DNA of 64,000 nt from Odobenus rosmarus divergens (taxonomy: Eukaryota > Chordata > Mammalia > Carnivora > Odobenidae), in assembly GCF_000321225.1 (NCBI RefSeq), contig NW_004450563.1, forward strand, positions 1,032,836-1,096,835, read 5' to 3'. Below are positions 47,658 to 58,984 of this stretch, piece by piece (the stretch's first letter is position 1; every line of letters starts with the position of its first letter). Made by a program: the position numbers and the translations under genes. The notes below the pieces were generated by a model. It saw only the letters and a program-made list of their open reading frames with translations, was not told where the DNA came from and did not search any database.

Positions 47658-47924
47658 GAAAACAGGTGAACATATGGGAAGGGGGAAGAATAAAAGGATA
47701 AAGGGGAAGAAGCCATAAGAGACTCTTAACTACAGAGAACAAACTGGATTGATGTGAGGTGGGTGAGACATGGGCTAGATGGGTGACGGGTATTAAAGAG
47801 GGCTTGTGATGAGCACTGGGTGTTGTACTGAAGTGATGAGTCACTGAATTCAACTCCACATGCCAATATTGCATTGTATGTTAGATAACTAAAATTTAAA
47901 TTTAAAAAAATTGACAAATGATTC

Positions 47925-48850
47925 TGTTTTATAGATAAACATGTGTTACTTTTTTTTTTTTTGGACAAGATATATTTTTCTGTCTCAACTATTTTTATTG
48001 AGCCTTTAGAAAGTTGCGGACACAAGATAATCAGGCTGTGTCGTACAATGAATCTAGTGGGGGTCTGCTGGTATACACAGGCCCACATCTACTACTGTTT
48101 CCACTCCTTTTCCTCCAGTCTCCAGATTGAAGAAAACTTTGTAGGTGGTGTTAACTGCATTGTGAGAATAAAACATTTCTTTTTCTTCCACACTAGCTTC
48201 AGGTAAAAATGTTTTTCTTTCTCTAAGAAATAAAATGTACTAAAGAATTGATTCAACTGTCTCCAATTTAATCTTTTCCATTTTAATTAATCATTATATT
48301 ACTTATATATTATTTAATATTTTTGCTTCTAAGGTTTTTTCAAACCTACCTAAAAGTTCCATTAATTTAAAATTACTACTTGCAACCATATCACATATAT
48401 GCCAATAAATTGTATATAAACAGATAAACATAGTAAAGTACTTTTCATTTCAGAAACTATGAAACTGTGGAACAGTCACCTTGAAAGAATCCTTTAGAAG
48501 AAAGAGGAATTAATTATCTAAGTCTAATTTATTGATCATTAGACATCTACCTTTAGGATATGTTTTGCTTATCTGTTTTTGTTTATCTGTTTGGTCTTTC
48601 TAATGTCCCATGTAATGGGGCTGTTTTCTTATCAGATTTTAAATGGTTAACTAGACACCAGGGAGTTTGTTTTTCTTTCTTGAAACATACATGCTTTTAC
48701 TAACATTCTGGGAACCTATTTAATTTTTGTAAATTCATATGGATAGTTTTCTGCTTATCTCAGCATTATCTAGAATCTTAGCAATTCTATGCAAAATAAT
48801 GCATAGGAAATTTTAAAGTGACAATAAGAAATACATTTGAAAGTCTAACA
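47925..48850. other. Unassigned stretch
   Basis: No gene or clear repeat. A pyrimidine tract and AG near 48100-48118 gives a weak splice-acceptor look, without a convincing donor. Confidence 0.4.
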
Positions 48851-48851
48851 G

Positions 48852-49036
48852 AGGACGCCTGGGTGGCGCAGTCGGTTAAGTGTCTGCCTTTGGCTCAGGT
48901 CATGATCCCAGGGTCCTGGGATCAATCCCACATCGGGCTCCCTGCTGCTCCCTCTACCCCTCCCCCCACTCATGTGTGCTTGCTCTCTCTCTTTCTCTCT
49001 CTCGAAAAAATAAATAAATAAAATATTAAAAAAAAG
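48852..49036 (+). mobile_element. Carnivore SINE, plus strand
   Basis: Head 'ggacgcctgggtggcgcagt', B-box region 'ggctcaggtcatgatccc', a deletion after 'gggctccctgctgctccc', CT stretch, AAATAAATAAAATATTAAA tail. Confidence 0.95.
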
Positions 49037-49448
49037 AAATTCTAGCAGAGACTCGATAGTATTTCTATATAAAAATTAGGATAAGTTTAGAACGAGTGGG
49101 CAATATACAGTAGACAATAAGTAAACAAGATAAACATTGATGTTTACCTGAGAATGACAAAGTCCAAATGATTTTATATTTAATTGAATGATTATTTTGG
49201 TGCCATGTAATTAAAATCTTGTTTTTCATTTTCTGTATTTTAATTTGATTGCTTGATTTATCTCTGTGAGGGAAGGTCTGTTCCATTTGGATATAATCAA
49301 GATCATAGAACTATAAATACTTATAGTTTGAAAATACTTCATTTTAAATTTATATACCCTATCGGTCTATTATGGAGACAAAATAAGTTAATGCATTTAA
49401 AGTACTTTAAATAGTGTCTGGCAGGCAGTTAAGTGTACAGGAAGTCCT

Positions 49449-49620
49449 GGGGCGCCTGGGTGGCTCAGATGGTTGAGTGTCTGCCTTCCACTCAGGTCGT
49501 GATCCCCGGGTCCTGGGATCGAGTCCCGCATCGGGCTCCGTGCTCCTTGGGAGCCTGCTTCTCCCTCTGCCTCTCTCTCTCTGTCTCTCATGAATAAATA
49601 AATAAAATCTTTAAAAAAAA
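49449..49620 (+). mobile_element. Youngest-looking carnivore SINE, perfect 18-bp TSD
   Basis: 'ggggcgcctgggtggctcag' to A10. Short subtype with 'ctctgcctctctctctctg' and 'tctcatgaataaataaataa'. TSD 'aagtgtacaggaagtcct' is identical at 49431-49448 and 49621-49638. Confidence 0.98.
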
Positions 49621-49638
49621 AAGTGTACAGGAAGTCCT

Positions 49639-49684
49639 ACATGATGATGATAATGATAATGTGATGAAGATGATGATGATGATC
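49639..49684. repeat. (ATG)n/(GAT)n trinucleotide tract
   Basis: ATGATGATGATAATGATAATG followed by (GAT)n. Confidence 0.9.
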
Positions 49685-49765
49685 TAGCTAGATATATCAG
49701 AAGGATTCAGCTATGTGGTTATAGAATAAGAAGAGAAAATAGTTCAGTGATTTTTTTTTCCCCAC

Positions 49766-49872
49766 AATATCTCTCATTTAATCTTAACAACAGCTCTGTT
49801 AAATAAATATTAGTTGGAGACTTATTTTACAGATGAGGATGCTGAGGCATGAGAATATAACTTGAAGGTCTT
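49766..49872 (-). mobile_element. MIR SINE, minus strand
   Basis: 'ctctcatttaatcttaacaa', 'cttattttacagatgaggat', 'gctgaggcatgagaatataa' are the reversed MIR core. Confidence 0.8.
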
Positions 49873-49939
49873 TCATGGCATGTGATAGCCCGGTCCCAGT
49901 AACTGTGTTTTTGAATTCTTTACTTACTACTGAATCCAA

Positions 49940-50312
49940 GAGTATGGTGAGCACTGTGAATTGTGTAAGACTGTTGAATCACAGACCTGTACCTCTGAAA
50001 CAAATAATGCATTATATGTTAAAAAAAGAAAAGAAGATAACAGGAAGGGAAAAATGAAGGGGGGGAAATCAGAGGGGGAGACGAACCATGAGAGACTATG
50101 GATTCTGAGAAACAAACTGAGGGTTCTAGAGGGGCGGGGGTTGGGGGGATGGGTTAGCCTGGTGATGGGTATTAAAGAGGGCACGTTCTACATGGAGCAC
50201 TGGGTGTTATACACAAACAATGAATCATGGAACACTACATCAAAAACTAATGATGTAATAATGTATGGTGATTAACATAACCTAGTAAAAAAAATCTTGA
50301 TTATAGCCAAAA
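49940..50312 (+). mobile_element. L1 3' UTR end, composite of two tail-like modules
   Basis: 49942-50020 ('gtgagcactgtgaattgtgt', 'cacagacctgtacctctgaa', 'gcattatatgttaaaaaaag') looks like one L1 3' terminus. After an A/G linker, 50040-50300 is the same 3' UTR as at 451-720 ('gactatggattctgagaaac', 'gagcactgggtgttatac', 'aaaactaatgatgtaata'). I have the impression the joined form recurs in arctoid genomes. Confidence 0.85.
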
Positions 50313-52696
50313 AAAAAAAGAATTTGAAATAAAATTATACATAGGGCCAATTAATAAACACTAATAGTACTGTGTCTAGAGATGAAAAATAATTTTATTT
50401 CACGGCTATGATGTCATGTAAGTGAAAATTTGGACCACTGGAGTGACTACTGAAAAAGTTGGCAAGATTAAGTCTTATTGATGCATCACTGTGTTAAATT
50501 CCTAAAGTTACACCTTTTCCCCCAGATTTATATAACCATAAATCTGAAAGAATGGTCATAGCTCAAAATCCTCTTAATTTTGATCCCCTTCACAGATTAC
50601 GTTGACCAATAAACCTCCTCATAGTGTCCATCAGAAACTCAGTCATTAAAAAATGTAATATTTATTATATTTAGCCAAAAAAGAATAGTTGTCCAGGATT
50701 GGCAAAAATTTCATGTATTTGCCTCGGTCCATGCTTATGTAAGTATTGCTATTCTATCATAACACTCATTTCCAGTAAGCCTATATAAAATTTCTGATTA
50801 TATCTCAAAATACATCTCTGGTAATACAATCAATGGATCAGAATTGGTAAGTAGACTGTAATTCTCTTTCCATGCCTTCTCTCTCTATTCTTCCTAATGG
50901 CAAGACATTGGCACCAGCCCCATTGGAGAGGTGCATATAAAATCTATTAACAACTCCAAGAGTATCTTCAAACTTTCCGCATGGCAAGACAGTTCTTATA
51001 ATGCCGATAGTCACTGACGGTAACTCCTGGTTTTAGATAATAACTGTTACTAATGATGACTCCTCTAGGTCTTTCTATCTGTGAAATCATTCTAGGTCAT
51101 CAAACATCTCTCAACTCAATGTTTATTTCTAAGCATACGTTCGGAGGGAAGATGAGAACAGAATACCTCATAATATCTTGGAAATGAGTGTCTCACAGTT
51201 TCGTGGAACGTGGTGTATTACATTTAGCTCTGTGGTGTTTGCAAGTAACTAGCTAGCCAGTTTTAAACTTAAATGTGTGCATGATTTATTTTTTTAAAAA
51301 CAGAGTGAATTCTATTTCACATGCACATTTGGATTTGCTTCCTTTAGTGGATAAGAAATAGATGATATTAAAGCAGAAGTTCACAGAATTGCATACAATC
51401 CATCTGTCTATGACCAGACATGTCTATATCATCCACAACATCTGGTCAAACAAAATTTGAGGCAAGCTACAGTTTTGTGGAACTCTTTTAGTGGATCAAG
51501 ATCTTTTTTCTTTGCTTGGTTTTATGCTTGGGAAGATTTGTGCTAGTTATTTTTTGTATTAAAGTTTTTATTTATTTGAATAGTTGTAGGAAAACCTTAG
51601 TCATTTTAAAAGTAAAGCACTTTAGCACTGAATTTTTTCTCTTGCAAAAAACCACAAATAACATATTGTAATTGTTAATTGCTGTTATTAAATAGTAGTT
51701 ATTGTTTTTAAGTAAGTCCTGAAATTTAAGCTTTACTGTGCTTGTGTCACCTGCCTAAGATATGAATATTTTCAAAGTACTCTGTGTTTCTTTAGGGTAC
51801 AATTACTGGGTTACCAGCAGTGGCCTACTCCCTGTTTGAAGCCTGGCACCGTCTATTGTTTTCCTTAGGTTCTTTACTATTCACTTAGCCACCCTTCCTG
51901 AGACTTCTGGTGAAAAGCCATCAGTCCTCGAGTGGTGGTCAAAATAAAATAACTGCAGGACATCTAGTAAAACAAGAACATATTACTATTCAGATACCCA
52001 TCATTCTTTTTATGTCATATAGAGATATTTATGCAAATCAGTTTTCAATAAATATCCTTATTATTGGTTATTGATGATTAGTGAACTTGGAGAAATTTAA
52101 TTTATAAACATTATTATCACCAAATATTTGTTTCTTGTATTTAAATCCAATCTGTAAATCTTGAGAAGATTCAACAGAACATTTTATAGACACAAAAGAA
52201 GATATATGTATTCTAGCTTGGAGAAAATATATTTTTTTAAAAATGTTTCTCAATTTACACTTTCCAAAAAACGAGAGAGTATACATTTATTTGGAAAAAT
52301 ACTACAGAGTGAAGTGTTTTGTATGCATATTCTAATCTCAGCAGTGGTCCAAGAAATATAACTTGTATTAAAGACAACTTATAAAAAGTGGAAGCAGGCT
52401 TTATTTATTTAATTGAAATCTGGTTTTCTGGGGAAAAAAATCTGCTTTCAAATATGGTCTGCCTTCTCTCTTGTAGTTCCTTCACATAATCATCTGCCAA
52501 TTTAAAAACTGCATAGCATGGAATTAATTATGTAAATTTTAACAGCTGATTATAGAGAGACAAAAAACAATATTATTTTCTAGTAAGATTATAAGATGGA
52601 GATTCCTAATTGCTGGACAGCTGTCATCATTAGGATTTATTCAAATAGCTAACCAGCCCAAACCAAGAAGCAGAAACAGCAGCTGCAAACTGATAC

Positions 52697-52703
<7 letters not shown>

Positions 52704-52730
<27 letters not shown>

Positions 52731-52731
52731 C
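52704..52731. repeat. (CA)n microsatellite
   Basis: About twelve CA units. Confidence 0.95.
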
Positions 52732-52939
52732 TTCTCACACATATTTATAATAGCTTATTTCAAATTATTCAACAATCATACTTCTCAGACAGCTACACAT
52801 TTTGAATCAACAAATGGAACTTTTACAATAAATCAGTGTATGAAGTCCATCCCAAAACAACAGAATCAGATTATCTGAAGGTGGGTTCCAGGAATCAATA
52901 TTGATTCAGAGTTTTCCAGATGATTCTAATGTAATACGC

Positions 52940-52958
52940 TATACATATATACATATAC

Positions 52959-52989
<31 letters not shown>

Positions 52990-53045
52990 GTTATACATAT
53001 AACTTATGTGTATAACATATATATTTAAAATATATATATACTAAA
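52940..53045. repeat. (TA)n(CA)n tract with inverted arms
   Basis: TA alternation, then ACACACACAC, then TATAACATATAT. Palindromic segments around 'gttatacatataac'. Confidence 0.93.
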
Positions 53046-53720
53046 TCAGCAAAACATGCATTATTACCCTTTCAGTCCTGGCCTTTAAAGAACTAAACTT
53101 GTCATCAACCTTTTTGTTTCTTCACACACATTCCCTCATCTCTCTCTTCACTTTTCTTTTAGTATTCAATAAATAACTTATGTTTTACACCGATAATATA
53201 CCTATAGTTCTCTTTGTGAGTCTATGTGAAGAAACTTGTTTATTCCTAAAAATGTTTTTGTTTTGTACAACAAAATAATTCAAACATTACTATATATTAA
53301 ATTTCCTTATTATTGATTTGATCCATAGTATTATTACCAACTCACCTGATAGGAAAGATCTCTCACAACCCAAGTTAAAACTCAAATAAGAGTTGCCTCA
53401 CAGTTAAGTAAAGGATTTTTTACCATTATGTTTTTTCAATAGAGTCAAATAATGATCGAAGGTAAAACATCAGAAAAATATCTCACTTAAGAAGGAAATT
53501 GGCAAATAATGCAAGAGTATAAAGAAATAATTAGTTATAAATTCAGTATCATTTACATCAAATTATTGCATAAATGACAGTATTTTAGAATTTTGCTCTT
53601 GCAAGATTATTTTGCTTAACAATTTTTCCAGACATATTTTGATCTATGTTGTAGTGTCATAAAAGTAATTGATTGTCCTATTGTCAAAATTATTCTAGCT
53701 CAAAAGACTGTTTCCTGTGT

Positions 53721-53758
53721 ATGTGTGTGTGTGTGTGTGTGTGCGCACACGTGCGCAG
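53721..53758. repeat. (TG)n followed by GCGCACACGTGCGC palindrome
   Basis: About twelve TG units ending in a perfect G/C-containing palindrome 'gcgcacacgtgcgc', left-handed-DNA-prone. Confidence 0.92.
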
Positions 53759-54719
53759 TAAGTCTTTTTAAGTTTATTAAATTTATCTCAGGACAAATAT
53801 CTTAACACAATATTTGATATTTTGGGGTTCCTGACATCAAATGACATAATAACTTGTTAAAATTAAAAACAATAGGAGAATATAAGAAGAGGAAAGCATT
53901 ACCAGGACTGGAGAATGATACCACATTTTAATAGGAAACAATTAATACTTAAGAAAGGCACTGGGCCTAGATGACATGCACTCAGGATAAGGGCAAACGA
54001 TTATTTTCTAATTTGATTATGTTTTCCCCCCAAAAACAAGACTGTGACAGTTACCTAAGACATATAATTGCAGCTAACTTCCTTTAACGGTTAGAAGCTT
54101 TTTTCTCTTTTTATAGTAACCAGAGACTAATCTCCATAATGCTGAAGTTTTTATATGACCAAGGCAACTTTTGCCCTCAACATTCATTACAACATCAAAA
54201 CTCTTCAAGCTCTTTATTTGCAACTGTTAAATGATATGGCCATTTGATTATTATATCTATATGATTTTCTTATTGATATTTCTTATTGATAATGGTCTTT
54301 TTACCATCATTATTCTTGCTTTCATATTTCCTTTGTCTTGTGTAATCGGATTCAAATTATATGTACTTTCATGGAAAACACATTTACTACTGATTACATG
54401 TCTTTAACAATTTATTTATTATCTAACTTCCAACTTCTCATAATATCTGGGGTAACTTCTAAAGTTCCCACTATAATTTTCATACAAAGAGAGCAAACAT
54501 TAATTGAGCAGCTACAGTGTGTCAAGAGAATGTATCCCCAGAATTCATAATCAAGAGGAAAATGGTGCAAAATAAAATATTAGTACAAAGGTTAAAATCA
54601 TGATATAACAGGCTATAATTTCACTGCAGAAGAAGAGAATGTAAACCTAGATTTGATGTGATGAGAATGACACTTTGTCTCTGTGGTCTTCCTCATCCCC
54701 ACTCCAAATAAAAATAGAG

Positions 54720-54865
54720 CCCCTATATAATCTTAATTAAAGTATCAGAAAACCCCAAGTGGAAGATATTCTACAAAGTCGTTGAACAGCATTCCTCAAA
54801 ACTGTCAATGTGATCAAAAACAGGGATAGTCTGAGCAGCTTTCACAGCCAACGCAGCACAAAAGT
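54720..54865 (+). mobile_element. Old L1M 3' UTR fragment
   Basis: 'agatattctacaaagtcgtt', 'cctcaaaactgtcaatgtga' and 'aaaaacagggatagtctgag' match an L1M 3' UTR block I know from other mammals. Confidence 0.55.
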
Positions 54866-54913
54866 GGTAGGGAAAAATATTCTAAGAAGAGACTAACCTT
54901 AGGTTGAGTTTTA

Positions 54914-55115
54914 TTTTTTTACTTATTTATTTTTAAAGATTTTATTTATTTATTTGAGAGAGAGAGAGAATGAGAGATAGAGAGCATGAGAAGGAAGAGG
55001 GTCAGAGGGAGAAGCAGACTCCCTGCTGAGCAGGGAGCCTGATGTGGGACTCGATCCCAGGACTCCAGGATCATGACCTGAGCCAAAGGCAGTCGCTTAA
55101 CCAACTGAGCCTGAT
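54914..55115 (-). mobile_element. Carnivore SINE, minus strand, head-truncated, perfect TSD
   Basis: 'gagcatgagaaggaagaggg' subtype. It ends at 'ccaactgagcc' plus four extra bases 'tgat', lacking the usual 'acccaggcgcccc' head. TSD 'ccttaggttgagtttta' is identical at 54897-54913 and 55116-55132. Confidence 0.95.
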
Positions 55116-55829
55116 CCTTAGGTTGAGTTTTAAAGAATGAAAGTTACACAGCAGACAAGTAGGAAGATGGGGGAAAGGGTATTTTAGAGCAAGGCAAAAC
55201 AATTAGCAAAGTTCTAGACATATGGAAGAACACAGCACGTTCATGGGATTGAAAATAATTCCCCATGGTTAAAGAAAATGTGCTTGGGTATATATGGTAA
55301 AATATAATGCTGGAATATTACACTGGGGCCAAATGTTAGAAAACCTCTGTGTCAGGCTATGAGATTTCAATTATTCCTGAATACCATGGAGAAATTTCAC
55401 TTGGAAACACCAAGGGACTCACCTACAGAGATTTCATTTATTTCTATGAAGAATGCATTGGGTATGTAGAAGAGATTAAAAGCAGGAAGATGGAATGGGA
55501 GGCTATAGATATAATTCAAGAAAAAGAAAATATAACCTCAAATTTGGCAGTGGCATAGGGTAGGGAGGAGAATGAAGGGCAGGCCAATATTTGAGTGAAT
55601 AGGTAACATTATTTTTTGAGCAATCACTTTTGAAAGTAAACAAGAAAGAATGATCTTGGCCATTTTTCAGGCTTTACTGACTGGCTTGGGGAAGATGCTA
55701 TGAATTGAACAATGGAATAGAGGAAGAACCAAAAATTTGGTGATACTAAGCCAATATCTTAGAATATTTTAGAATGTTGTATGACACCATCAAAATAGTG
55801 AGGGTTTTGAAGGTACCTACTAACACAAT

Positions 55830-55975
55830 ATGTGACTTCTGGTTCAGACACGTATTAGCTCTAGGATCTCAGACAGTTAATTTGTGCACCATGCTTCATT
55901 TTTCTCATTTGTAAAATGGAAATGCTATCACTACTGAATACTCATGAAACTTAGAGATAATACACACATAAAGTC
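55830..55975 (+). mobile_element. MIR SINE, plus strand
   Basis: 'tgtgacttctggttcagaca', 'cgtattagctctaggatctc', 'ttctcatttgtaaaatggaa' and 'acttagagataatacacaca' follow the MIR consensus in forward order. Confidence 0.75.
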
Positions 55976-56618
55976 AAGTCAGGGTTTTCCCTATATCATA
56001 AGCAAGCAATATGTAATAGCAAATAAAGTTATCACTTTATGACTATTCAGACTTGTTAAGTTAGACATATCAGTAAGACATATAGATGCATTAAAGCTAA
56101 GGAGAGTGGATGGACTATGAAATTTACCACTTTGAGTCATTAAAACATAGATAATTGAAGTCACGAATGTAAATGTAACCCCAGGAGATACACTATCTCT
56201 TCAGATCTTTTTACACAGGGTTCTCAGTAAACTTTAAGTAAGTCCATCTTCTAATCCTATCATATTTCAATTCAGGTTTAATTGACCTCTTTTCAGTATA
56301 TAGATACGGAGAAGTGTATATAGATATGGAAAGGTAAAGGGAATTTGGGACCTTTAAGTGAAGATTAAGATAAACCAATCTCACCGTTAGCCTATCTGGT
56401 GGACGTCTCCACCATTCCACCATCATTCTGCCAAAATGACCCTTGTCAGCAACTTGTAGCTTAATCTAATGACCTTTTATTTTCAGTCTTTTACTTACTT
56501 GAATTCTTAATGGCAGTTGCTATTGTTAATTAGTTCCTCCTTAAAACACTTTTCTCTTCTCTTCTGGAATGACATACCATCCTCATTTTCCACTATATAC
56601 TTTTACCTCTCCTTCTCT

Positions 56619-56652
56619 TTTGTTGTTGTTGTTGCTGTTGTTGCTGTTGTTT
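56619..56652. repeat. (GTT/GCT)n trinucleotide tract
   Basis: About eleven GTT/GCT units. On the minus strand this gives a spurious polyglutamine run in a 63-codon ORF. Confidence 0.95.
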
Positions 56653-56781
56653 TGGAAGGATCAATCCAGACATTAAATTGCAGAATTTACTAAGGCTTAC
56701 TCCTAACTTTATATAACTCATTGTATAGGAGTTCAAATATTCCCCTTTGAATAGACCAGTCACACATGAAATATAGCTAGA

Positions 56782-57128
56782 CACAATGAGATATCACAAG
56801 ATATCATCTAACACCAGTCAGAATGGCTTGTATCAAAAACACAAGAAATAACAAATGTTGAAGATGTGGAGAAAAGGGAACCCTTGTATACTGGTGGTGG
56901 GAATGTAAATTAGAGCAACCACTATGGAAAACAGTATTGAGGTTCCCCAAGAAGTTAAAAATAGAGATACCATATGATCCACTAATTCCACTACTGGGTA
57001 TTTATCCAAAGAAAACAAAAACACTAATTTGACAAAAATATATCTTCACCCCTATGTTTATTGCAGCATTATTTATAATAGCCAAGATATGGAGCGACCC
57101 AAGTATTCATCAATAGATGAATGGATAA
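56782..57128 (+). mobile_element. L1 (mid-age) ORF2 C-terminal part, left half of a split element
   Basis: 'caatgagatatcacaagata', 'ggagaaaagggaacccttgt', 'ctactgggtatttatccaaa', 'atagatgaatggataaag' are L1 ORF2 3' coding sequence. The element is interrupted by a minus-strand L1 and resumes at about 58440. Confidence 0.9.
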
Positions 57129-58432
57129 AGATTTTTTTTTATTATGTTCAGTTAGTTACTATATAGTACATAAATAGTTTTTTTATGTAGTGTTCAGTGA
57201 TTCATTAGTTAAGTATAACACCAAGTGCTCATCACACCACGTGCCCTCCTCAATACCCATCACCCTGTTACCCCTCTCCCCAACTCCTCCCCTCTGAAAT
57301 CCCCAGATTGTTTCTTGGGGTCCATAGTCTCTCATGGTTCATCTCCCTCTCTGATTTCTCGCCCTTTGGATTTCCCTCCCTTCCCCTATGGTCCTCCGTG
57401 CTAGTGCTTACGTTCCACATATGAGTGAAACCATATGATAATTGTCTTTCTCTGCTTGACTCACTTCACTTAACATAATCCCCTCTAGTTCCATCCGTGT
57501 AGATGCAAATGGTGGGTATTCATCGTTTCTGATGGCTGAATAATATTCCATCATGTATATGTACCACATCTTCTTTATCCATTCATCTGTTGAAGGACAT
57601 CTTGGCTCCTTCCACCGTTTGGCTATTGTGGACATTGCTGCTATGAACATTGGGGTGCATGTGCCCCTTCTTTTCACCACGTCTTTATTTTTGGGGTAAA
57701 TACCTAGTAGTACAATTGCTGGGTCGTAGGGTAGCTCTATTCTTAACGTCTTGAGGAACCTCCATACTGTTTGCCAGAGTGGCTGTACCAGCTTGTATTC
57801 CCACCAACAGTGTAAGAGGGTTCCCCTTTCTCCACATTCTCTCCAACATTTGTTGTTTCCTGTTTTGTTAACTTTAACCATTCTAACTGGTGTAAGATAG
57901 TATCTCATTGTGGTTTTGATTTGTATTTCCCTGATAGCTAGTGATGTTGAGCATTTTTTCATGTGTCTGTTAGCCATTTGTATGTCTTTTTTGGAGAAGT
58001 GTCTGTTCATGTCTTCTGCCCATTTTTTGACAGGGTTATTAGTTTTTTGAGTGTTGAGTTTGAGAAGTTCTTTATAGATCTTGGATATCAGCCCTTTATC
58101 TATAATGTCATTTGCAAATATCTTCTCACATTCCGTGGGTTGTCTCTTTGTTTTGTTGACTGTTTCCTTTGCTGTACAGAAAACTTTTATCTCAATGAAG
58201 TCCCAAAAGTGCATTTTTGCTTTTGTTTCACTTGCCTTTGGAGATGTGTCTTAAAAGAAGTTACTGTGGCTGATGTCAAAGAAGTAACTGCCTATAGGAT
58301 TTTGATGGATTCTTGTCTCACATTGAGGTCTTTCATCCATTTTGAATATGATGTAAGGGAGTGGTCCAGTTTCATTCTTCTCTGTGTAGCTGTTCAATTT
58401 TCCCAGCACCACTTATTGAAGAGACAAAGTTG
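57129..58432 (-). mobile_element. Younger L1 3' end inserted antisense into an older L1
   Basis: Poly(T) at 57131-57139, then reverse 3' UTR to 57407, then ORF2 C-terminal region to about 58432. 5'-truncated. It splits a plus-strand L1 precisely between 'gatgaatggataaag' (57128) and the CA-rich and 'acagtggaatattactcagc' continuation. TSD is short, about 4-6 bp ('aaag'). Confidence 0.95.
57408..58214 (-). pseudogene. L1 ORF2 C-terminal fragment, 268 codons open
   Basis: This is the longest open frame in the window. It is the C-terminal region of L1 ORF2 protein, downstream of the reverse-transcriptase domain. In order: [20 protein letters not shown] near the start, [26 protein letters not shown]-type '[19 protein letters not shown]', the Cys-containing [54 protein letters not shown] and the terminus MVSLICGT. 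No stops, but no endonuclease or RT domain, so it is non-functional. Sense sequence beyond 58214 is also L1 but frameshifted. Not a host gene. Confidence 0.95.
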
Positions 58433-58850
58433 TTTTACACACACACACACACACACACAAACACTACAAACAGTGGAATATTACTCAGCCATAAAAAGAA
58501 TGAGGTCTTGCTATTTATAACAATATGGATGACCAAGAGGGTATTATGCTAAGTAAAATAAGTCAGACAGAGAAAGGCAAATTCCATATGATTTCACTTA
58601 CAAGTGGAATCTAAAAAGCAAAACAAAGTCTTAAATACAGAGAACAAACTGGTGGGTGATAGAAGAGGGGGTGGTGATGGACAAAATAGGTAAAGGGGAA
58701 TAAGAGATACAAATTTCCTGTTATAAAATAAACAAGTCACAGAACTGAAAAGTACAGCATTAGAAGTATAAGTAATAATATTGTAATAACATTGTGTGGT
58801 GACAAATGGTGACTATGTTTATTGTGGTTAGTACTGAGTAATGTATAGAA
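58433..58850 (+). mobile_element. Right half of the split L1, ORF2 end and 3' UTR
   Basis: After a (CA)n run at 58438-58459, 'acagtggaatattactcagc' continues L1 ORF2. Then come 'attttacttacaagtggaat'-type ORF2 end and a 3' UTR with 'gaacaaactggtgggtgat' and 'aacattgtgtggtgacaaat'. Confidence 0.9.
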
Positions 58851-58984
58851 AAAAAAATATGGCAAGATAATTTAATTCATATTTTTGGCTCAAAGGAGAA
58901 AACCAAAGTTATATTTCCTCTAGTATCCATATTGTATATAGTAACAAAACCTGGATATCTACTTCCTACTTCCTATCTCTGAAA

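Larger units (their letters stand above)
45016..47917 (+). mobile_element. Twin-primed (5'-inverted) LINE-1 with TSD
   Basis: The right half (46559-47905) is L1 ORF2 C-terminal region and 3' UTR on the plus strand. The left half (45028-46558) is the immediately upstream ORF2 segment in reverse. Read in L1 sense, the inverted part ends 'acctaaatgtggacagg..' and the plus part starts 'aaatcctagaggagaacaca'; these are neighbours in intact L1. TSD 'aaaaattgacaa' at 45016-45027 and 47906-47917. Later SINE insertions sit in both arms. Confidence 0.93.
50313..54700. other. Unassigned stretch, few repeats
   Basis: About 4.4 kb without a gene, SINE or confident LINE. Includes (CA)n at 52704-52731, an AT/CA tract at 52940-53045 and (TG)n at 53721-53755. 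ORFs are at most 72 codons. It is among the longest stretches lacking dispersed repeats here, so it is the best place to look for conserved non-coding elements. Confidence 0.45.
55133..56781. other. Unassigned stretch with a MIR and a GTT tract
   Basis: No gene. MIR at 55830-55975 and (GTT)n at 56619-56652. Confidence 0.45.

Noticed and set aside
48100..48190. Second possible exon, after 'ccactccttttcctccag'
   Set aside because: The acceptor is fair, but no good donor follows within a sensible distance and no frame is recognisable.
56593..56784. Polyglutamine-containing frame on the minus strand
   Set aside because: The glutamine run is only the translated GTT/GCT trinucleotide tract; no gene context.
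57963..58520. 185-codon open frame on the plus strand
   Set aside because: It is the antisense strand of the L1 ORF2 fragment and runs into a CA repeat and the adjacent L1; a shadow.
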